A stretch of 64,000 nt of DNA from contig JACRPO010000009.1 in assembly GCA_016223165.1 (NCBI GenBank), forward strand, positions 62,001-126,000, in the 5' to 3' direction. The notes below the pieces were generated by a model, which worked only from the letters and a program-made list of their open reading frames with translations, searched no databases and was not told where the DNA came from. Every line of letters begins with the position of its first letter. The stretch's first letter is position 1. The stretch is from Burkholderiales bacterium (GTDB lineage Bacteria > Pseudomonadota > Gammaproteobacteria > Burkholderiales > Burkholderiaceae_C). Positions 19,839 to 28,344 of this stretch are shown piece after piece. Made by a program: the position numbers and the translations under genes.

Positions 19839-21128
19839 CTGCATGATGCGGCGGCCCGCCACGGGCTGCGCCGGCCGCGCGTTCATCGGATAGATGCGCG
19901 CGAAGAGTTCCACCTGCTGTGCCGTCACCGTGACCGGCGTGCGCATCACCACCCACTGCACGCCCTCGCTGCACGGCGGCGTGGTGAGCGAGCCCATGTA
20001 GGTGTAGTAGCGCCGGTCCTCGGGCAGCAGGTGGCCGGGGTCGATCTGCGCGCGCGCCGGCGCCTCCTCGTTCTTCTCGAGCGGCAGGTTGTTCCACACC
20101 GTCTGCACGGCCGGGTGCGCCGGCCCCTTGCCGAGCAACACCCCCACCACGGCGAGGCGACCCGTGGGGTCCTTGTGCACGAGGTGCAGCGACATCTCGA
20201 ACTGGCGGCCGTCGATGCGCTCTTCGCTCGGGCGGTGGAAGTGGAACTGCACGAGCTCGTAGCGCCGGCCGCCGACCTCGATGGCGTTGCCGGGGGGCAG
20301 GTTGACCTGCACGGTGTGGCCGTTGTCGATGACGGAGAAGGCGCTCGGGCGGTAGTCGAACTTCACCGGCTCGAGGTCGACGGCGAGGCCGCCGCGGATG
20401 TCGATCGGGCTCTGGCGCTGGCCGTTGGCGCACAGGCCGAATTCGGGCTTCAGCGCGCCCCACGCGGTGGGGCCGGCGGCGCCTTCGTAGGCCCATTGCG
20501 CATGCGCGCCGCCGGCGTGGCCCTTGGCCGCGCCGGACGGGCGGCGGGCACCTGGCGCGACTGCATGGGCTGTGTGGGCTGCTTGGGCTGGCGGCGCCGC
20601 ATGAGCGGCCGGGGCCGTGAGGCTGGCGTGCGCCGCAGCGGCGACGGGCGCCGCCTGTGCCGAGACGCGATGCGCCGGAGCCCCACCCGGTGGGCGCGAC
20701 CAGGCGATGCCCTCGGCATGGCCGCGTCCGATGTCCTGCGCGATGTCGTGTGCGGGCCGGGCCGGCGCGCCACCCGCATGGGCAGCGGCGTCCGAGCCCT
20801 TGGCCGGCGCGCGCGCCGCGCCGGGCGATGCCGTGCGCGTGCCCACCTGCAGGTCCAGTGTGCCACTCACCGGCGCCGCGCCCGGAGCGGCCAGCCGCTC
20901 GGAAAGGCGCAGGCGAAGACGCTCCATCGGGTCGATCTCGGCCGCGGCCGCCGCGGCGGGGGGCGCCGCGTGCCGGGGCGCCGGCGCCGATGCTGCCGCA
21001 TTGTGCTGCGCCGCCGCCTTGGTGCCGCTCTTCGGCGGCGGCAGCTCGGCCGGCGTCGCCTCGCCGCGCGGGGCCAAGACCAGCAGCAAGGCAGGGACGG
21101 CAAGGGCGACGAAACGAGACGGGATCAT
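19830..21128 (-). CDS. Alpha-class carbonic anhydrase, exported
   Basis: Hydrates carbon dioxide to bicarbonate in the periplasm. The catalytic domain occupies the C-terminal half and begins QWAYEGAAGPTAWGAL. It carries the zinc ligands as FHFHRPSE and MSLHLVHK, plus the family motifs QSPIDI and SLTTPPCSEGVQW. The N-terminus has a signal peptide (FVALAVPALLLVLAP, cleavage near GEA). Between the two lies a linker of roughly 170 residues rich in Ala, Pro and His, which makes the protein (432 residues) much longer than a typical alpha enzyme. ATG 21128 is chosen because it places the signal peptide at the N-terminus and follows a GGAG box. Confidence 0.92.
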   Translation of the reverse strand: MIPSRFVALAVPALLLVLAPRGEATPAELPPPKSGTKAAAQHNAAASAPAPRHAAPPAAAAAAEIDPMERLRLRLSERLAAPGAAPVSGTLDLQVGTRTASPGAARAPAKGSDAAAHAGGAPARPAHDIAQDIGRGHAEGIAWSRPPGGAPAHRVSAQAAPVAAAAHASLTAPAAHAAPPAQAAHTAHAVAPGARRPSGAAKGHAGGAHAQWAYEGAAGPTAWGALKPEFGLCANGQRQSPIDIRGGLAVDLEPVKFDYRPSAFSVIDNGHTVQVNLPPGNAIEVGGRRYELVQFHFHRPSEERIDGRQFEMSLHLVHKDPTGRLAVVGVLLGKGPAHPAVQTVWNNLPLEKNEEAPARAQIDPGHLLPEDRRYYTYMGSLTTPPCSEGVQWVVMRTPVTVTAQQVELFARIYPMNARPAQPVAGRRIMQSE

Positions 21129-21209
21129 GGCGGAGGCTCCTCGCCTCATTTCGGCCGCCGGGATGTCGGACTTGAGCGAAGGTCGCCCCTTGCGGCCGCT
21201 TCGTGCCGA

Positions 21210-22421
21210 CTACGCCGTCACCTGCCGCTTCACCCAGCTCCAGGCGAGCAGCCCGGCCGCCATCAACGCGAACGAGGCGAGCGCGAGCGCCAGCGCCGAG
21301 TGCATCACGAGCGGCGCGAGCACGCCGGCCACGAGCGCGTTGGCGCCGCTGCCGATGCTCGAGTGCACCGACGAGGCCATGCCGCGCCGCTCGGGCGCCT
21401 GCTCGAGCACGAGCAGCGTCACCACCGGCGTCAGCAGCGACCAGCCGAACGAATACACCGCCACCGGCACGATCGCCCACGCCGCGTGCGGCTCGAGCAC
21501 TGCGTTGAGCAGCAGGTTCACGACCGAGGCAGCACCGACGACCAGGAAGCCCCAGCGCACCTGCCGGCGCGGCGGCATGCGCCCGGCCAGCCGGCCCGAC
21601 AGCCACGCCCCGGCCATGATGCCGGCGACGCTTGTGATGAAGAACCAGAAGAACTGCGTCGGCTCGAGCCTGAGCAGGCCGCCCAGCCACGCCGGTGCCG
21701 AGAGCACGTAGAGGAACATGCCGTTGAAGGGCACGCCGCTGGCCACCACCAGCGCCAGGAAGCGCGGGTTGCGCACGAGCTGCGCATAGCCGCGCAGCAG
21801 GTGCCCCGGGTGGAACGACTGCCGCGCGGACGCGGCCAGCGTCTCGGGCAGCAGCCGCGCGTTGGCGAGCGCCAGCGTGGCGGCGATGCCGGCGAGCAGC
21901 CAGAAGATCGAGCGCCAGCCGAGCGGCCCGAGCATCAGGCCACCCAGCACGGGTGCGATGGCCGGTGCGACGCCGAAGAAGATCGTCACCTGCGACATCA
22001 CACGCTGCGCCTCGGCAGGCGCATGCAGGTCGCGGATGATGGCGCGCGACACCACCATGCCGGCGCCGGCGGCGAGCCCTTGCACGGCGCGCCAGAAGAC
22101 GAGCGCGCCGATCGACTCGGCGAGCGCACAGCCGACCGAGGCGAGCGCGAAGGCGGAAAGGCCCACCAGCACCACCGGCCGGCGGCCGAAGCTGTCGGAC
22201 AGCGCACCGTGGAAGAGGTTCATCACCGCGAACGCCAGCAGGTAGCTCGACAGCGTCTGCTGCATCTGCACCGGCGTGGCCGCGAGCGACGTGCCGATGG
22301 CCGTGAAGGCCGGCAGGTAGGTGTCGATCGCGAACGGCCCCAGCATGCCCAAGCCCGCGAGCAGCAGCGACAGTGCCCAGCGCGGGCCGCGCCAATGGGA
22401 GGCAGAGGGGGAAGTCATCAT
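21210..22421 (-). CDS. Bcr/CflA-type drug resistance MFS transporter
   Basis: A 403-residue polytopic inner-membrane protein of the major facilitator superfamily with about 12 spans. The drug-exporter signature GPFAIDTYLPAF is in the first span and the loop 2-3 motif is SDSFGRRPVVLVG; both are typical of the Bcr/CflA subfamily of proton-coupled multidrug exporters. The start ATG 22421 begins a double Met just before the first hydrophobic helix; the open frame extends upstream without coding character. It lies 81 nt downstream of the carbonic anhydrase start on the same strand. The substrate is not predictable. Confidence 0.9.
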   Translation of the reverse strand: MMTSPSASHWRGPRWALSLLLAGLGMLGPFAIDTYLPAFTAIGTSLAATPVQMQQTLSSYLLAFAVMNLFHGALSDSFGRRPVVLVGLSAFALASVGCALAESIGALVFWRAVQGLAAGAGMVVSRAIIRDLHAPAEAQRVMSQVTIFFGVAPAIAPVLGGLMLGPLGWRSIFWLLAGIAATLALANARLLPETLAASARQSFHPGHLLRGYAQLVRNPRFLALVVASGVPFNGMFLYVLSAPAWLGGLLRLEPTQFFWFFITSVAGIMAGAWLSGRLAGRMPPRRQVRWGFLVVGAASVVNLLLNAVLEPHAAWAIVPVAVYSFGWSLLTPVVTLLVLEQAPERRGMASSVHSSIGSGANALVAGVLAPLVMHSALALALASFALMAAGLLAWSWVKRQVTA

Positions 22422-22557
22422 GCAGGCGGGGGCGCAGTGTAGGCGGGGCCCATGCTTCGATCCGGAGCCGTGATCGGGAGACACGATCGGAAGCTGCGAG
22501 CGGGGGCATTCACGGCCGGCCGCCGCACCCGCCTGCGGGGTGCTCCAATCGCGCACG

Positions 22558-23241
22558 ATGAATCCGAACCGCCGCACCTTCGTCGTCACGGCATGGGCCG
22601 CGGGCCTGGCCGCCTCCGTGCCCTGCCCGGCCCTGGCCAGCTCGCGCCGTGCGCTGCGCCAGATGACCGACGGCCCTTTCTACCCTCCGGTGCGCTGGCG
22701 CGCGCAGTGGAGCGACTGGGACGCCGACCTCACGCGCGTGACGCAGGGCAGCGAGACGCTCGTGGCGCGCGGCGAGCACCTCGGCCTCGCCCTGGCGGTG
22801 CTGGACACCGACGGCCGCCTCGTCGACGGCGCCGAGGTCGAGATCTGGCAATGCGATTCGCTGCAGCACTACCGCCACCCCGATGTGGCGCGCGAGGCGG
22901 CCGACCGCAGCGTCCGCTTCGATCCCGGCTTCCAGGGCTTCGGCGCGGCGAAGAGCGACGCGCGCGGCGAGCTGAGCTTCCGCACGCTGAAGCCGGTGCC
23001 CTACCCCGGGCGCACGCCGCACATCCACGTCAAGCTGCGCCACGCGAGCTTCGGGGAATGGACCTCGCAGCTCTTCATCGCCGGCGATGCCGGCAATGCA
23101 CGCGACTTCCTCTGGCGCAACGTGCCGGTTGCCGACCGCGCGGCGCTCGAGATGAAGCTGGCGCGCGCGCCGGCCGCCTCGGCTGGCGCGACACCCGCGC
23201 TCGCCTGGATGACGCGGCACGAACTCGTGGTGCCGGCCTGA
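22558..23241 (+). CDS. Intradiol ring-cleavage dioxygenase-like protein, Tat-exported
   Basis: A 227-residue protein with a twin-arginine signal (PNRRTFVVTAW, cleavage near ALAS), so it should be folded with its metal before export. The mature part matches the protocatechuate 3,4-dioxygenase beta fold. The four expected iron ligands can be placed: Tyr in LQHYRHP, Tyr in VPYPGR, and the two His of PHIHVKL. Family members cleave catechol-type rings, but many exported ones have no known substrate. It is divergent from the Bcr/CflA transporter gene and convergent with rnpB. Confidence 0.85.
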   Translation: MNPNRRTFVVTAWAAGLAASVPCPALASSRRALRQMTDGPFYPPVRWRAQWSDWDADLTRVTQGSETLVARGEHLGLALAVLDTDGRLVDGAEVEIWQCDSLQHYRHPDVAREAADRSVRFDPGFQGFGAAKSDARGELSFRTLKPVPYPGRTPHIHVKLRHASFGEWTSQLFIAGDAGNARDFLWRNVPVADRAALEMKLARAPAASAGATPALAWMTRHELVVPA

Positions 23242-23260
23242 CGACGGCCGCGCCGCGGCG

Positions 23261-23308
23261 GCTCGGCGGCTCGGCGGCTCGGCGGCTCGGCGGCTCGGCG
23301 GCTCGGCG
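23261..23308. repeat. Tandem repeat, 8-bp unit GCTCGGCG x6
   Basis: Six perfect copies of GCTCGGCG between the dioxygenase stop and the 3' end of rnpB. The period is not a multiple of three, so it is non-coding. Copy number may vary between strains by slippage. Confidence 0.9.
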
Positions 23309-23334
23309 GCGACGCCGCGCCTGACGAAGAAAGT

Positions 23335-23716
23335 GTGAAGCAGGCCGATAGGCCGGATTCTGTGCGGCGCCGCCCCTTGCGAGGCCGCGCCGTGACCGCC
23401 ATTCATCTGGGCCGGGGGTCACCCACCCGGCTCGGTGCCACCTACCCGCCGGCTCCGCGAGCCACATCGATGCCGGCCTATTTGGTGTTGCTGCCCGTAG
23501 AGATTGCCCGTTTCACCCGAGACTCGGGCCACCCCCAGAGGGGGTTTGCGGCACCGCTTGCGCGTTGCCGCACCCGCGCCTCGACTCGTCTCTGTTGCTC
23601 TGATCCTCACCTCGCGGTGGACAGCCGTTAGCTGCTACGGTGCTCTGTGCAGTCCGGACCTTCCTCCAGTGCCGGGTTTCCCCGAAACGCACCAGCGGCG
23701 GTCTGGCCTGCTTCAC
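23335..23716 (-). ncRNA. rnpB: RNase P RNA (bacterial type A)
   Basis: Catalytic RNA that matures the 5' ends of tRNAs. The ends pair as helix P1 (GTGAAGCAGGCC at the 5' end with GGCCTGCTTCAC at the 3' end, 12 bp). Conserved blocks are present in order: the 5' GGAGGAAGGTCCGGAC region with TGCACAGAGC, the GAGGTGAGGATCAGAGCAACAGA-type block, GGTGAAACGGGCAATCTC, and the 3' ACAGAATCCGGCCTAT signature. Length about 380 nt. A -10-like GATAAT is at 23729-23724, placing transcription start near 23717; no convincing -35 is seen. Confidence 0.95.
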
Positions 23717-23764
23717 GGTGCGGATTATCCGCGCGCTACCGCCGCACGCGCGGCGCAAGCCGCG

Positions 23765-24496
23765 CTACCAACGAATCGCGAGCTTGATGCCGTAGCTCGT
23801 CGCGTCGCCGGTCTTGTCGGCCTCGATCACGAGCGCCATCGGCACGAAGGCGATGTTGACGCCGGCGAAGACCTTGTCCATCTGGAACTTCTCGCGCGTG
23901 AGCGTGGTGCCCGGCGCCTTGGTGTCGATCTCGACACGGCCGATGCCGGCATAGGGCGTGAGGAAGAGGATGCCCTTGCTGATCGACAGGTCGACGCCGG
24001 TGGCGCGCATCTTCAGCTGGTCGACGCCGGAGAGGTTCATCAGCGAGGCGCGCAGCGCCACGGCCGGCAGCGCGGCATTGCCGCCGATGAAGGCCCAGCG
24101 CAGTTCGCCCCCGGCGGCGCGCACGTTGGTGTCGGGCAGGCTCATCACGACGGCGCCGATGTCGATGTCGAAAGGCAGCCCCTTCACCGCGCGCAGCCCG
24201 GCCAGCGGCACCGCCTTCGGCACGTCGGCGCCACCCGCGGCCTTGATCAGCGCGGCGCGGTTGGACACCTCGGTGGCGCCGATCGAGACGCCGAGGTCGA
24301 AGCCGGTGATGCCCAAGCCCTCGGAAGGAATCATGCCCTTGTAGGAGACGGCGGCGCCGATGTCCTCGGCGAGCAGGCGGAACTCGGCCTGCGTCAGTGT
24401 GCCGATGGCGTTGAAATCGGCGGCCTGGGCCGTGGTTACGGTGCCGGCGGCGAGGGCGAGGCCGGCGCCGACAGTGGACAGAAGGCGGTGGGTCAT
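23765..24496 (-). CDS. Putative outer-membrane beta-barrel protein, unknown function
   Basis: I do not recognise a named family. The 243-residue product has a clear Sec signal peptide (MTHRLLSTVGAGLALAAGT, cleavage after TAQA). Alternating hydrophobic strands follow, and the protein ends in IKLAIRW, a C-terminal strand with terminal aromatic residue as in outer-membrane barrels. ATG 24496 is the start that exposes the signal peptide; an upstream in-frame extension has no signal-like features. It lies just upstream of rnpB on the same strand. Confidence 0.75.
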   Translation of the reverse strand: MTHRLLSTVGAGLALAAGTVTTAQAADFNAIGTLTQAEFRLLAEDIGAAVSYKGMIPSEGLGITGFDLGVSIGATEVSNRAALIKAAGGADVPKAVPLAGLRAVKGLPFDIDIGAVVMSLPDTNVRAAGGELRWAFIGGNAALPAVALRASLMNLSGVDQLKMRATGVDLSISKGILFLTPYAGIGRVEIDTKAPGTTLTREKFQMDKVFAGVNIAFVPMALVIEADKTGDATSYGIKLAIRW

Positions 24497-24682
24497 GGGC
24501 TTCTCCCTGGGCGTTGGCAGGCTGCGATGTGACTGAGTGGATCGGAATCCGTGCGCATTCTGGCCGCGCGCCCGGCCCGATGGCGCCGCGGGCAGCCGCG
24601 CAAGGGGTGACAAAGCGTTGAAGCGTCGGGGCGCGGCAACACAGCACCGATCCGGGCGCACCGCGGCCCGGGCGCGAGTCAC

Positions 24683-25066
24683 TCAGCGACGCCGGCTGCG
24701 CTGCCGGATCCAGGCCGCGAACGCCGGCTCGTCGAGCTCGCCCGCCGCCACGGCCAGCATTGCCGCCGTGGCCTCGGCCTGCGTGGCGGCGAGGCGGCGG
24801 CCATTCAGCGCCAGGAAGAGGCCCACGGCCAGGAAGACAACGCGCTTGTTGCCGTCCACGAACGGATGGTTCTTCGCCAGCCCGACGCCGTACGCGGCGG
24901 CAAGGTCGGCCACATCGGGCGCACCATAGGCTGCAAGGTTCAACGGGCGCGCCAGTGCCGACTCGAACAAGCCTTCGTCCCGAAGACCTGCTGCGCCGCC
25001 ATGCTCGGCCAGGCTCTCGTCGTGCAGGAGTTCCAGCGCCTGCCGGTCGACCCACCTCCAGGCCAT
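24683..25066 (-). CDS. doc: Doc-family toxin of a toxin-antitoxin pair
   Basis: A 127-residue Fic/Doc-fold protein with the core motif HPFVDGNKR, the 'death-on-curing' version of the Fic active site. Doc proteins of phage P1 type phosphorylate elongation factor Tu and stop translation; this member's target is inferred from family only. It sits 11 nt downstream of an AbrB/MazE-type antitoxin gene, the normal antitoxin-first order. Start ATG 25066 gives MAWRWVDRQALELLHDE, the usual N-terminus. Confidence 0.9.
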   Translation of the reverse strand: MAWRWVDRQALELLHDESLAEHGGAAGLRDEGLFESALARPLNLAAYGAPDVADLAAAYGVGLAKNHPFVDGNKRVVFLAVGLFLALNGRRLAATQAEATAAMLAVAAGELDEPAFAAWIRQRSRRR

Positions 25067-25077
25067 CGCCGCCCGAC

Positions 25078-25302
25078 CTACTTGGCGAGATGATGGAAGG
25101 TGTCGCGGAACTCGCGCATGAACTCGCGGCCGAGCTCGAGCTGCTGCTCGATCGTCGGGTCGAAGGGCGTGAGGTTGATGCCGTTGGCCGCCTCGGTGAC
25201 GAACACCGTATCGCCCTTCTCCAGCTTGAGCCGCGCCAGGATCTCCTTGGGCAGGATGAGGCCGACGGAGTTGCCGATCTGGGTGAGCTTGAGTGCGGTC
25301 AT
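25078..25302 (-). CDS. AbrB/MazE-family antitoxin
   Basis: A 74-residue protein with the SpoVT/AbrB swapped-hairpin DNA-binding domain (LKLTQIGNSVGLILPKEIL) and a C-terminal acidic/aromatic tail (REFMREFRDTFHHLAK) that would bind the toxin. It likely neutralises the Doc protein encoded next and represses its own promoter. Palindromic sequences upstream (25322-25347) are a likely operator. Confidence 0.92.
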   Translation of the reverse strand: MTALKLTQIGNSVGLILPKEILARLKLEKGDTVFVTEAANGINLTPFDPTIEQQLELGREFMREFRDTFHHLAK

Positions 25303-25321
25303 GGCAGCCTGCGCAGACGAA

Positions 25322-25347
25322 CGTTATAACGCCTGTAATACTAGCGT
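25322..25347. promoter_or_regulatory. Candidate operator of the AbrB-Doc pair
   Basis: A perfect 10-bp palindrome CGTTATAACG (25322-25331) and, overlapping its end, ACGC-N11-GCGT (25329-25347), lie 20-45 bp before the antitoxin start in a locally AT-rich stretch. On the minus strand, TATAAC or TATTAC could act as -10. Autorepression is typical of such pairs; binding is inferred. Confidence 0.4.
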
Positions 25348-25405
25348 TTGGCCCTCGAACGCGCAAGTCCAGGACCAGCACGCCCACGCGGCGAGCCGGC
25401 CGCCC

Positions 25406-26188
25406 TCAGATCGCCAGCCGCGCCTTCACGCCGTCGGCCGCCATGTCGGTGCCGCGCCCGCGCATCACCACTTCGCCGCGCTCCATCACCACGTAGGCGT
25501 CGGCGAGCTCCTCGGCGAAGTCGTAGTACTGCTCGACGAGCACGATGGCCATCGGCTGGCCGTCGATGCCGCGCTCGGCGAGAAGCGCCAGCGTGCGCCC
25601 GATGTCCTTGATGATGCTCGGCTGGATGCCCTCGGTCGGCTCGTCGAGCATCAGCACGCTCGGCCCCGGCGCGAGCGCGCGCGCGATGGCGAGCTGCTGC
25701 TGCTGGCCGCCGGAGAGGTCGCCGCCGCGCCGGTGCAGCATCTGCCTGAGCACCGGGAAGAGCTCGAACAGCACCGGCGGCACCGGCGTCCCCGCCGGCC
25801 GCGTCGCCAGGCCCATGCGCAGGTTCTCGTCCACCGTGAGGCGGCCGAAGATCTCGCGCCCTTGCGGCACGTAGGCGAGGCCGGCGCGCACGCGCTCGTA
25901 GGGCTCGGTGCGCGTGATGTCGCGGCCGTGCAGCGTGACGCGGCCGGTCTTGACGCCGAGCACGCCCATCATGCTCTTCAGCAGTGTCGTCTTGCCCACC
26001 CCGTTGCGGCCGAGCACCACCGTCACCTCGCCGCGCCGGGCCTCCAGCGACACCTGGCGCAGGATGTGCGAGCCGCCGTAGTACTGGTCGAGGCCCATGA
26101 CCTTGAGTGCGGGCTCGGTGGTGACGGTGGTGGCGGCTGTGGCGGTTGTCGCGGGCACAGCGGCGGTGTCGGCAGGATCAGCGGCCAA
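25406..26188 (-). CDS. urtE: Urea ABC transporter, ATP-binding protein UrtE
   Basis: One of the two ATPases of the high-affinity urea importer. Walker A is GRNGVGKTT, the ABC signature is LSGGQQQQLAIAR, and Walker B is VLMLDEPTEGIQP; the QYYGGSHIL motif at the start of the domain is characteristic of UrtE. The start is a TTG at 26188, supported by GGAGG with a 6-nt spacer and by overlap with urtD. This adds about 28 Ala/Thr-rich residues before the ABC domain. Last gene of the urt operon. Confidence 0.93.
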   Translation of the reverse strand: MAADPADTAAVPATTATAATTVTTEPALKVMGLDQYYGGSHILRQVSLEARRGEVTVVLGRNGVGKTTLLKSMMGVLGVKTGRVTLHGRDITRTEPYERVRAGLAYVPQGREIFGRLTVDENLRMGLATRPAGTPVPPVLFELFPVLRQMLHRRGGDLSGGQQQQLAIARALAPGPSVLMLDEPTEGIQPSIIKDIGRTLALLAERGIDGQPMAIVLVEQYYDFAEELADAYVVMERGEVVMRGRGTDMAADGVKARLAI

Positions 26189-27068
26189 GATAGACCTCCA
26201 CGACGCGCTCGTCGGCCTGCACCTCGGCCAGCTTGCCTTCGGCGAGCACCTGCCCTTCGTGCAGCACCGTCACCTTGCGATGCGTGCCGGCGAGCTGGCC
26301 GACGAACTTCATGTCGTGCTCCACCACCACCAGCGAGTGCTGGCCCTCGAGCGAGAGGAAGAGCTCGGCCGTGCGCTCGGTTTCCTCGTCGGTCATGCCG
26401 GCCACGGGCTCGTCGAGCAGCAGCAGCTTGGGGTCCTGCGCCAGCAGCATGCCGATCTCGAGCCACTGCTTCTGGCCGTGGCTGAGCAGGCCCGCCTCGC
26501 GAAAGGCCGACGACTTCAGCTCGATCAGCGTGAGCAGCTCGTCCAGGCGCGCCGCCTCGGCGCCGTCGTGGTGGCCGCTCATGGCCGGGAACAGGCTGGC
26601 GCGCACGCTGCGCGGCCCGGCGAGCGACATCGCGAGGTTGTCCTGCACCGTCAGGCGCTCGTAGACGGTGGGTTTCTGGAACTTGCGGCCGATGCCGGCG
26701 GTGGCGATCTCGGGCTCGCTGAGGCGCAGCAGATCGATATTGCTGCCGAAGCTCAGGCGGCCGCTGTCGGGGCTCGTCTTGCCGGTGATGCAGTCCATCA
26801 TCGTCGTCTTGCCCGCGCCGTTGGGGCCGATGATGCAGCGCAGCTCGCCCGCGTTCACCGTGAGCGACAGCGAGTTCAGCGCCTTGAACCCGTCGAAGCT
26901 GACCGTCACGTCCTCGACGTAGAGCGCCACGCCCTGCGTGAACACGGGCTCCAGGTGCTGCAGCGGCCGCCCGAAGCCGCCGCGCGGGGGCCGCGGCGGC
27001 AACGCGGCTTTGCGCGCCTCGTAGGCGGCGCGGCGGGCGGCGCCTTCGCGCATCAGGTCGGGCGTCAT
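26178..27068 (-). CDS. urtD: Urea ABC transporter, ATP-binding protein UrtD
   Basis: Second ATPase of the urea importer. Walker A GPNGAGKTT, signature LSHGQKQWLEIG and Walker B LLLLDEPVAGMT are in order, and the RKFQKPTVYERLTV segment is typical of the LivG/UrtD group. The 296-residue protein has about 45 extra N-terminal residues. ATG 27068 overlaps the urtC stop (ATGA), and its own end overlaps the urtE TTG. Confidence 0.94.
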   Translation of the reverse strand: MTPDLMREGAARRAAYEARKAALPPRPPRGGFGRPLQHLEPVFTQGVALYVEDVTVSFDGFKALNSLSLTVNAGELRCIIGPNGAGKTTMMDCITGKTSPDSGRLSFGSNIDLLRLSEPEIATAGIGRKFQKPTVYERLTVQDNLAMSLAGPRSVRASLFPAMSGHHDGAEAARLDELLTLIELKSSAFREAGLLSHGQKQWLEIGMLLAQDPKLLLLDEPVAGMTDEETERTAELFLSLEGQHSLVVVEHDMKFVGQLAGTHRKVTVLHEGQVLAEGKLAEVQADERVVEVYLGR

Positions 27069-28288
27069 GCCGCCTGCCCTTTGATCTTGGCGGGCGCTGA
27101 CACGGACTCGGTCGTCCCGACCGGCGCCACCGATGCGGCGGGCGCAGCAGGCGGCGCGGGCTGTACCGGCGCCACGCCGGCATCCTTCCGGCCGGAATGC
27201 AGGCGCTGCATCACCCACTCCCACAGCCCGACCAGCCCCCGCGGCAGGAAGAGCGTCACGGCGATGAACAGCGCCCCGAGGAAGAACAGCCACACCTCGG
27301 GCGCCGCGGCCGTGAACCAGCTCTTGGCGCCGTTGACGAAGAAGGCGCCGACGATGGGCCCGATCAGCGTGCCGCGCCCGCCGACCGCCGCCCAGATGGC
27401 GATCTCGATGCTCGCCGCCGGGCTCATCTCGCTCGGGTTGATGATGCCCACCTGCGGCACATAGAGCGCGCCGGCGACGCCGCACATCACGGCCGAGAGC
27501 GTCCAGATGGCGAGCTTGAAGGCCACCGGGTCGTAGCCGCTGAACATGACGCGGCTCTCGGCGTCGCGCACCGCCTGCAGCACGCGCCCGAAGCGGCTTT
27601 GCACGAGCACGCGCCCGAGCAGGAAGAAGGCGATCAGCACGACGCCCGACAGCGCGCACAGCGTGACGCGCATCTGCGGCGTGTTGAGGGGGATGCCGAG
27701 GATGCGCTTGAAGTCGGTGAAGCCGTTGTTGCCGCCGAAGCCGGTCTCGTTGCGGAAGAACAGCAGCATCGCCGCGAACGTGAGCGCCTGCGTGATGATG
27801 GAGAAGTACACGCCCTTGATGCGCGAGCGGAAGGCGAAGAAGCCGAAGACGAAGGCGAGCAGCCCCGGCACCAGCACCACCATCGCCATCTGGAAGGCGA
27901 AGCTGTCGCTGAAGGCCCAGTGCCACGGGAAGGCCTTCCAGTTCAGGAAGACCATGAAGTCCGGCATCGGCAGGCGGTACTGGCCTTCGCTGCCGATCTC
28001 GCGCATCAGGTACATGCCCATGGCATAGCCGCCGAGCGCGAAGAACAGGCCGTGCCCGAGCGAGAGGATGCCGGCGTAGCCCCAGATCAGGTCCATCGCC
28101 AGCGCGCAGATGGCGTAGCAGAGGATCTTGCCGAGCAGGCCGACGTAATGCGCGCCCAGGTGCAGCGCATGCCCCTCGGGCACCGCCAGGTGCAGCAGCG
28201 GCACGAGCACCACCATCACCGCCGTGGCCACGGCCACCGCCGACCAGGCCTTCGGCGAGAGCAGGCCGGTGCGCGACGCCGCGCTCAT
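27065..28288 (-). CDS. urtC: Urea ABC transporter, permease UrtC
   Basis: LivM-type inner-membrane permease of about 407 residues with 8-10 spans. The family motif GYAGILSLGHGLFFALGGYA and the cytoplasmic EAA-like loop QAVRDAESRVMFSGYDP are visible, with the UrtC-typical PMPDFMVFLNW region. A Pro/Ala-rich C-terminal tail of about 45 residues is additional. ATG 28288 is chosen ahead of the first span; it lies 56 nt after urtB. Confidence 0.94.
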   Translation of the reverse strand: MSAASRTGLLSPKAWSAVAVATAVMVVLVPLLHLAVPEGHALHLGAHYVGLLGKILCYAICALAMDLIWGYAGILSLGHGLFFALGGYAMGMYLMREIGSEGQYRLPMPDFMVFLNWKAFPWHWAFSDSFAFQMAMVVLVPGLLAFVFGFFAFRSRIKGVYFSIITQALTFAAMLLFFRNETGFGGNNGFTDFKRILGIPLNTPQMRVTLCALSGVVLIAFFLLGRVLVQSRFGRVLQAVRDAESRVMFSGYDPVAFKLAIWTLSAVMCGVAGALYVPQVGIINPSEMSPAASIEIAIWAAVGGRGTLIGPIVGAFFVNGAKSWFTAAAPEVWLFFLGALFIAVTLFLPRGLVGLWEWVMQRLHSGRKDAGVAPVQPAPPAAPAASVAPVGTTESVSAPAKIKGQAA

Positions 28289-28344
28289 TGGGCTACCTTC
28301 GGGCTGCGCCCTCCGGTATTCGCCCTTGGGGCGGCCCGGCGGGC

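Noticed and set aside
23261..23308. The six 8-bp repeats as a CRISPR fragment
   Set aside because: There are no spacers and the unit is far too short; it is a simple tandem repeat.
23747..23758. A -35 box for rnpB (TTGCGC at 23758-23753)
   Set aside because: The spacing to the -10-like GATAAT would be 23 nt, too long for a sigma70 promoter.
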